A DNA stretch of 64,000 bases from Bdellovibrio bacteriovorus (lineage in GTDB: Bacteria > Bdellovibrionota > Bdellovibrionia > Bdellovibrionales > Bdellovibrionaceae), in assembly GCF_001592755.1 (NCBI RefSeq), contig NZ_LUKF01000007.1, positions 1 through 64,000 of the forward strand, given 5' to 3'. Shown one piece after another: positions 60,326-64,000 of the stretch; position 1 is the stretch's first letter, and every line of letters begins with the position of its first letter. Position numbers and translations under genes: made by a program. The notes below the pieces were generated by a model that did no database searches, had not been told where the DNA came from, and saw only the letters and a list, made by a program, of their open reading frames with translations.

Positions 60326-60342
60326 TTTAGGTCGATCCTAAA
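60326..60342. promoter_or_regulatory. Palindrome upstream of the Crp/Fnr gene
   Basis: TTTAGG and CCTAAA form a perfect inverted repeat with five bases between, 39 bases before the start codon. Not a match to Crp (TGTGA-N6-TCACA) or Fnr (TTGAT-N4-ATCAA) boxes. Candidate autoregulatory operator. Confidence 0.35.
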
Positions 60343-60546
60343 CTGGCTTTAAACAAGTGCCTAATTGAAATTTCGACATAACTTACTTGTAACGGGCTCC
60401 TGTTAAGGTGCTGACAAGCTTTTGACTTGACTCACATTGCCACCTCTCCTAACTTCTGCCTCACATAAATTTTAAGATTTTTTTGTGATATCAATCGCTT
60501 AATCGCTGCCAAAACGCAGCCAAGTTAGATGATTCTGAGGGCTCAG

Positions 60547-61530
60547 ATGATGTTAAAAACGATCCTTACTACCCTGTTAATCTTGTCTTTTAACATAGTT
60601 TCACATGCTAAAACGCTTAAAGTTGGCTTGGTCTTAGATAAGGGCGGCAAAGACGATAAGTCGTTTAATTCTGCGGCCTACGTCGGTGCTACCAAAGCAG
60701 AAAAAGATTTTAAAATTGAACTGAAGTATGTCGAAGCCACGGATACAAACGCGGTGGAAAATCTTCTTCGTTCTTTCGCTCGTAAAAATTTTGATCTGGT
60801 GATTGGAATTGGCTTTGGTCAGAAAGAGCCCGTTAAAAAAGTCGCTCCACAGTTTCCTCAAGTAAAATTTGCTGTTGTCGATTCTGAAGTCAGCCTTCCG
60901 AACGTGCGCTCTTTGTTGTTTGAAGAACACGAAGGTTCGTTCCTTGTCGGCGCCCTTGCCGCTATGGCTTCAAAAACCAATGCTGTCGGATATGTCGGAG
61001 GAATGGATATTCCTTTAATCCGTCGATTCGCCATGGGTTACGCCGCTGGTGCGAAGTATGTAAATCCTAAAATTAAAATCACAGAAAACTATATCGGCGT
61101 TACGGGTGAGGCTTGGAACAATCCTGCAAAAGCCAAAGAACTTGCTCTTTCACAAATCGCTTCGGGCACAGACGTTATCTTCGTAGCGGCCGGTGCATCG
61201 AATACCGGTGTGTTTGATGCCGCTGAAGAAAAAAAGAAACTCGCGATCGGTGTGGATTCCAATCAGAACTGGATTAAGCCGGGCGTGATTTTGACAAGCA
61301 TGATGAAAGCCGTCGACGTGGCTGTGTATGACACGATCAAAGAAACGAACGAAGGCAAGTTCACTCCGGGTATTATTCGTTATGGATTGAAAAACAAAGG
61401 TGTTGATTACACTTTGGATCAATATAACGAAAAGCTGATCACTCCAGACATGAAAAAGAAAGTCGAAGAGATTAAAAAGAAAATCATCGCGGGACAAATC
61501 ACTGTTCCTGACTACTATAAAAAGAAATAG
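60547..61530 (+). CDS. BMP-family nucleoside-binding protein of an ABC importer
   Basis: I start at ATG 60547, five bases after GAGGG; an in-frame ATG at 60529 lacks a ribosome site. The 327-residue product has a signal peptide (cleavage near VSHA) and the basic membrane protein/PnrA fold: KVGLVLDKGGKDDKSFN, VEATDTNAVENLLRSFA and EEHEGSFLVGALAAMAS. Such proteins capture purine nucleosides. It is followed immediately by its ATPase and permease genes, forming an uptake system; prey-derived nucleosides are a plausible cargo. Confidence 0.92.
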   Translation: MMLKTILTTLLILSFNIVSHAKTLKVGLVLDKGGKDDKSFNSAAYVGATKAEKDFKIELKYVEATDTNAVENLLRSFARKNFDLVIGIGFGQKEPVKKVAPQFPQVKFAVVDSEVSLPNVRSLLFEEHEGSFLVGALAAMASKTNAVGYVGGMDIPLIRRFAMGYAAGAKYVNPKIKITENYIGVTGEAWNNPAKAKELALSQIASGTDVIFVAAGASNTGVFDAAEEKKKLAIGVDSNQNWIKPGVILTSMMKAVDVAVYDTIKETNEGKFTPGIIRYGLKNKGVDYTLDQYNEKLITPDMKKKVEEIKKKIIAGQITVPDYYKKK

Positions 61531-61532
61531 TG

Positions 61533-63002
61533 ATGTCAGTTCCAGCCCTCGAGTTTAAAAAAGTCTCTAAATTCTTCGGCGAAGTCCGCGCCAATACCGA
61601 TATTTCATTCTTTGTCGAGCGCGGTGCTATCCATGCCATCGTTGGCGAAAATGGTGCCGGCAAGTCGACGGCGATGAAAATCCTTTTTGGCATGTATCGC
61701 CCCGATGAGGGCGAAGTTTTTGTGAACGGACAGCAAGTTCACTTTCATTCTCCGATTGATGCCATGGCGGCAAAAATCGGAATGGTTCATCAGCACTTTA
61801 TGCTCGCAGAACCATTCACCGCTTTGGACAATATTCTTCTACAGCAAAAAGGCTCCGCGTTTTCGCTTCTGCCCAGAGCCTCTCAGAAAAACCGTCTTGA
61901 AGAAATCGCGCATCGTTATGGTTTTCAAATAAATCTGGATGCCAAAGTCGAAGATCTTTCTGTCGGTGAACAACAACGCTTGGAAATTCTGAAAATTCTT
62001 TCGCAAGATTCTGAGATTTTGATTCTGGATGAACCTACGGCCGTGTTAACTCCCCAAGAAGTCCAAGATCTTTTCGCAAATCTTCGTCGTTTGCGTGAAG
62101 AAGGTAAAACTATTCTTATCATCACTCACAAGCTGAAAGAAGTGATGGCGTTGACGGATTCCGTGACGGTCTTCCGTGCTGGTCATGTCGTTGGTCATAA
62201 GTGGACTCGCGAAACAAATGCCGAAGAACTTGCCGAAATGATGGTCGGTCGGCGCATTCAGAAACCTCAGGAAAGAAACACGGCAGTTGACCAGGCCAAG
62301 ACTGTTTTACACTTTGAATCTGTTTCAGGACGACTGGGCAGTCACGGCATTGATGATATCAAACTTTCTGTTCACGCTCGTGAAATCGTGGGTGTCGCGG
62401 GAGTTGAAGGCAACGGTCAAGACGTCCTTATTCGAGCGTTGTTAGATAAACAGGCCTTGGAAGATTTTACGGGCAAAGTAACGACGTTAGGTTCCGTGGG
62501 ATCGTTTCCAGAAGATCGTTTGCGCTTTGGAGTTCTGCCTTCTCGTCCCGTTTACGAAAACTTCATTTTAGGTCAGCACAAGTCCCTGCTTTTCGCTAAG
62601 GGACTTTTCCTTAAAACGAAAGAGATCTTGCAAAGAACCAAAGACATCATGAATAAGTATGATATCCGCCCTCACAATGCTCATCTGCCCTTCGATAAAA
62701 TGTCGGGGGGAAATCAGCAAAAATTGGTCGTGGCACGGGCTCTTCTGCAAAATCCGCAAGTCATTATCGCCGCACAACCCACTCGCGGTGTCGATATTGG
62801 AGCCATTGAATTCATTCATAATGAACTCCGCAAATCACGCGATGAAGGGGCCGGAATTCTTCTGATCTCTTCCGAACTGGATGAGCTGATGGCGCTTTCA
62901 GACCGTATCGTTGTTCTTTATAAAGGCCGCCTCGTGAAAGAATTTACGCGCGCGCAGTTTGATGAAATTGCTTTGGGTAAAGCAATGGGATGTGGCAATT
63001 GA
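61533..63002 (+). CDS. Nucleoside ABC importer ATPase (RbsA/NupA type)
   Basis: The 489-residue protein is a fused pair of ABC ATPase domains. Domain 1 has the Walker A motif [23 protein letters not shown] and [14 protein letters not shown]. Domain 2 has a divergent Walker A (GVEGNGQD) but a normal [16 protein letters not shown] signature, as in sugar/nucleoside RbsA-type proteins. Start codon ATG 61533, two bases after the binding-protein stop; a GTG one codon earlier is also possible. Confidence 0.92.
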   Translation: MSVPALEFKKVSKFFGEVRANTDISFFVERGAIHAIVGENGAGKSTAMKILFGMYRPDEGEVFVNGQQVHFHSPIDAMAAKIGMVHQHFMLAEPFTALDNILLQQKGSAFSLLPRASQKNRLEEIAHRYGFQINLDAKVEDLSVGEQQRLEILKILSQDSEILILDEPTAVLTPQEVQDLFANLRRLREEGKTILIITHKLKEVMALTDSVTVFRAGHVVGHKWTRETNAEELAEMMVGRRIQKPQERNTAVDQAKTVLHFESVSGRLGSHGIDDIKLSVHAREIVGVAGVEGNGQDVLIRALLDKQALEDFTGKVTTLGSVGSFPEDRLRFGVLPSRPVYENFILGQHKSLLFAKGLFLKTKEILQRTKDIMNKYDIRPHNAHLPFDKMSGGNQQKLVVARALLQNPQVIIAAQPTRGVDIGAIEFIHNELRKSRDEGAGILLISSELDELMALSDRIVVLYKGRLVKEFTRAQFDEIALGKAMGCGN

Positions 63003-64000
63003 AACGTTTGATCGGATTTGCCATAGGCTTAGTGGCCGCTTTGCTTTTGACGTTCTTTGCGGGTGAAAATCCTTGGAATATTTTTATGATCCTCATGCGC
63101 AGTGCCTTTGGCTCGATGTATGATTTGGGTCTGACTTTGTCCTATACAACACCGCTGATTTTCTGCGGGCTTTCTGTGGCGATTTGTTTTCATGCGGGAC
63201 TTTTTAATATCGGTGCTGAAGGTCAGTTGACGATGGCCGTAGTGACGGCGGCGGCAGTGGGGATCTTACTTCCGCAGATTCCTTTTCCTTTAGCTCCTTT
63301 GGTTGCGTTTATGGCGGCCCTTCTTGTTGGTGGCTTTTGGGGTTGGATTGCGGGTTGGTTGCGCGCAGTTCGTGGCAGTCACGAAGTTATTATAACTATC
63401 ATGCTGAACTTCATCGCTGCCGGTCTTGCGAGTTGGTTCACGCTGAAAGTGATTCCAAATCCGAACTCACAAAGCCCCGAAACGGCGATGGTGTCGGCGA
63501 ACTATATGTTTAAAGACTATGATTTGATTGCGCGCCTTTTTCCCGATACCCCGGCAAATGCCTCTTTGGGATTTGCGATTGTTTTTGCGATTTTGATGTG
63601 GATATTTCTCTGGAAAACCACGTGGGGCTTTGAATTGCGAGCCGTGGGATCTAATCCTGAAGCCGCTCATCGCGCAGGAATTTCTGAAAAGAAAATGCGC
63701 ATGGTTGCGATGGCGTTGGGTGGAGCTTTAGCTGGTTGTGTGGCTTTGTCTGAAGTTTTAGGAAGTGCGGGTCAATATCGTATCGGTTTTTCACCGGACT
63801 ATGGATTTATCGGAATTGCAGTCGCCTTGCTTGCGAACAACAATCCTTTGGGAATTATCGCTGCCGCCTTTTTGATGGGCGCTCTTCACAAAGGGGCCTC
63901 AGATCTGGATTTAGAAACTTCAACGATCACGCGTGATTTCTCTCGCATTATTCAAGCCTTCATTATTCTTGGTGTTGCGGGACAAGCTTACTGGGAATGG
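62999..64000 (+). CDS. Nucleoside ABC importer permease (RbsC/NupB type), partial
   Basis: The gene starts with TTG overlapping the ATPase stop codon and runs beyond the window. The visible 334 residues show repeated membrane helices and the RbsC-type motifs FHAGLFNIGAEGQL and VRGSHEVIITIMLNF, with GFIGIAVALLANNNPLG near the end. It completes the importer with the binding protein and ATPase; a second permease gene usually follows, beyond the window. Confidence 0.9.
   Translation, partial: MKRLIGFAIGLVAALLLTFFAGENPWNIFMILMRSAFGSMYDLGLTLSYTTPLIFCGLSVAICFHAGLFNIGAEGQLTMAVVTAAAVGILLPQIPFPLAPLVAFMAALLVGGFWGWIAGWLRAVRGSHEVIITIMLNFIAAGLASWFTLKVIPNPNSQSPETAMVSANYMFKDYDLIARLFPDTPANASLGFAIVFAILMWIFLWKTTWGFELRAVGSNPEAAHRAGISEKKMRMVAMALGGALAGCVALSEVLGSAGQYRIGFSPDYGFIGIAVALLANNNPLGIIAAAFLMGALHKGASDLDLETSTITRDFSRIIQAFIILGVAGQAYWEW

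Noticed and set aside
60288-60546. Purine riboswitch before the nucleoside importer
   Set aside because: No purine-riboswitch core could be recognised in the region; the palindrome there belongs to the regulator side.

Overview
The window looks like a chromosome segment from a Bdellovibrio-type predatory bacterium (Bdellovibrionota). Three things point there: two very long secreted fibre proteins with a C-terminal S74 chaperone domain, of the kind recently described as mosaic adhesive trimer (MAT) fibres in B. bacteriovorus; many small secreted or lipidated proteins, two of them with an unusual FQNC lipobox; and housekeeping gene order (yggS-proC-divIVA-yggU, recA, recX-alaS). The species cannot be fixed from the sequence alone. 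No rRNA, tRNA, CRISPR array, prophage or intact transposase was seen.

Layout. 1-7.8 kb: end of an exported protein gene, then two paralogous fibre genes on the minus strand. 8-10.4 kb: recA, a CinA/PncC-type amidohydrolase and pgpA, then a 22-codon ORF and a folded intergenic segment. 10.6-18.7 kb: solute-binding protein, an acyl-CoA synthetase-like protein lacking key catalytic residues, metallophosphoesterase, recX-alaS and a secreted trypsin-like protease. 18.8-24.2 kb: lipoprotein, hybrid histidine kinase, outer-membrane barrel protein and a small secreted protein. 24.3-25.2 kb: a gene-free kilobase with three related 21-bp palindromes and a large structured repeat. 25.3-33.3 kb: rplM-rpsI, truA, L,D-transpeptidase, small Cys-rich protein, a CFI-box-CTERM/barrel pair, asd-pssA and a dolichol-kinase-like gene. 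33.5-38.2 kb: envelope proteins, ExbB/ExbD and a sulfatase-like lipoprotein. 38.2-45.0 kb: a tightly overlapping operon of TadC, DUF192, three membrane FHA proteins and a degenerate PP2C-like protein. 45-53 kb: maf, a trypsin-like lipoprotein, the yggS-proC-divIVA-yggU block, a barrel-like protein, MFS plus cysteine-less rhodanese, and a porin. 53.0-53.5 kb: a gene-free segment with the second copy of the structured repeat, then valS. 56.3-64 kb: envelope proteins, a 2-oxoglutarate/Fe(II) oxygenase, trmO, a Crp/Fnr regulator, and a BMP-RbsA-RbsC-type nucleoside importer that runs off the end.

Most notable: two intergenic elements (25015-25181 and 53181-53339) share one RNA-like fold (long closing stem, three-way junction with a GAA linker, an almost invariant 18-nt strand). 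Their stem sequences differ but complementarity is kept in each stem, and both begin GATTTG and end CAAATC. This is the best candidate in the window for an undescribed structured RNA or small non-autonomous element. The FHA/TadC operon is the best candidate for an undescribed protein system; I infer a phosphorylation-responsive envelope machine, but the sequence does not prove it.
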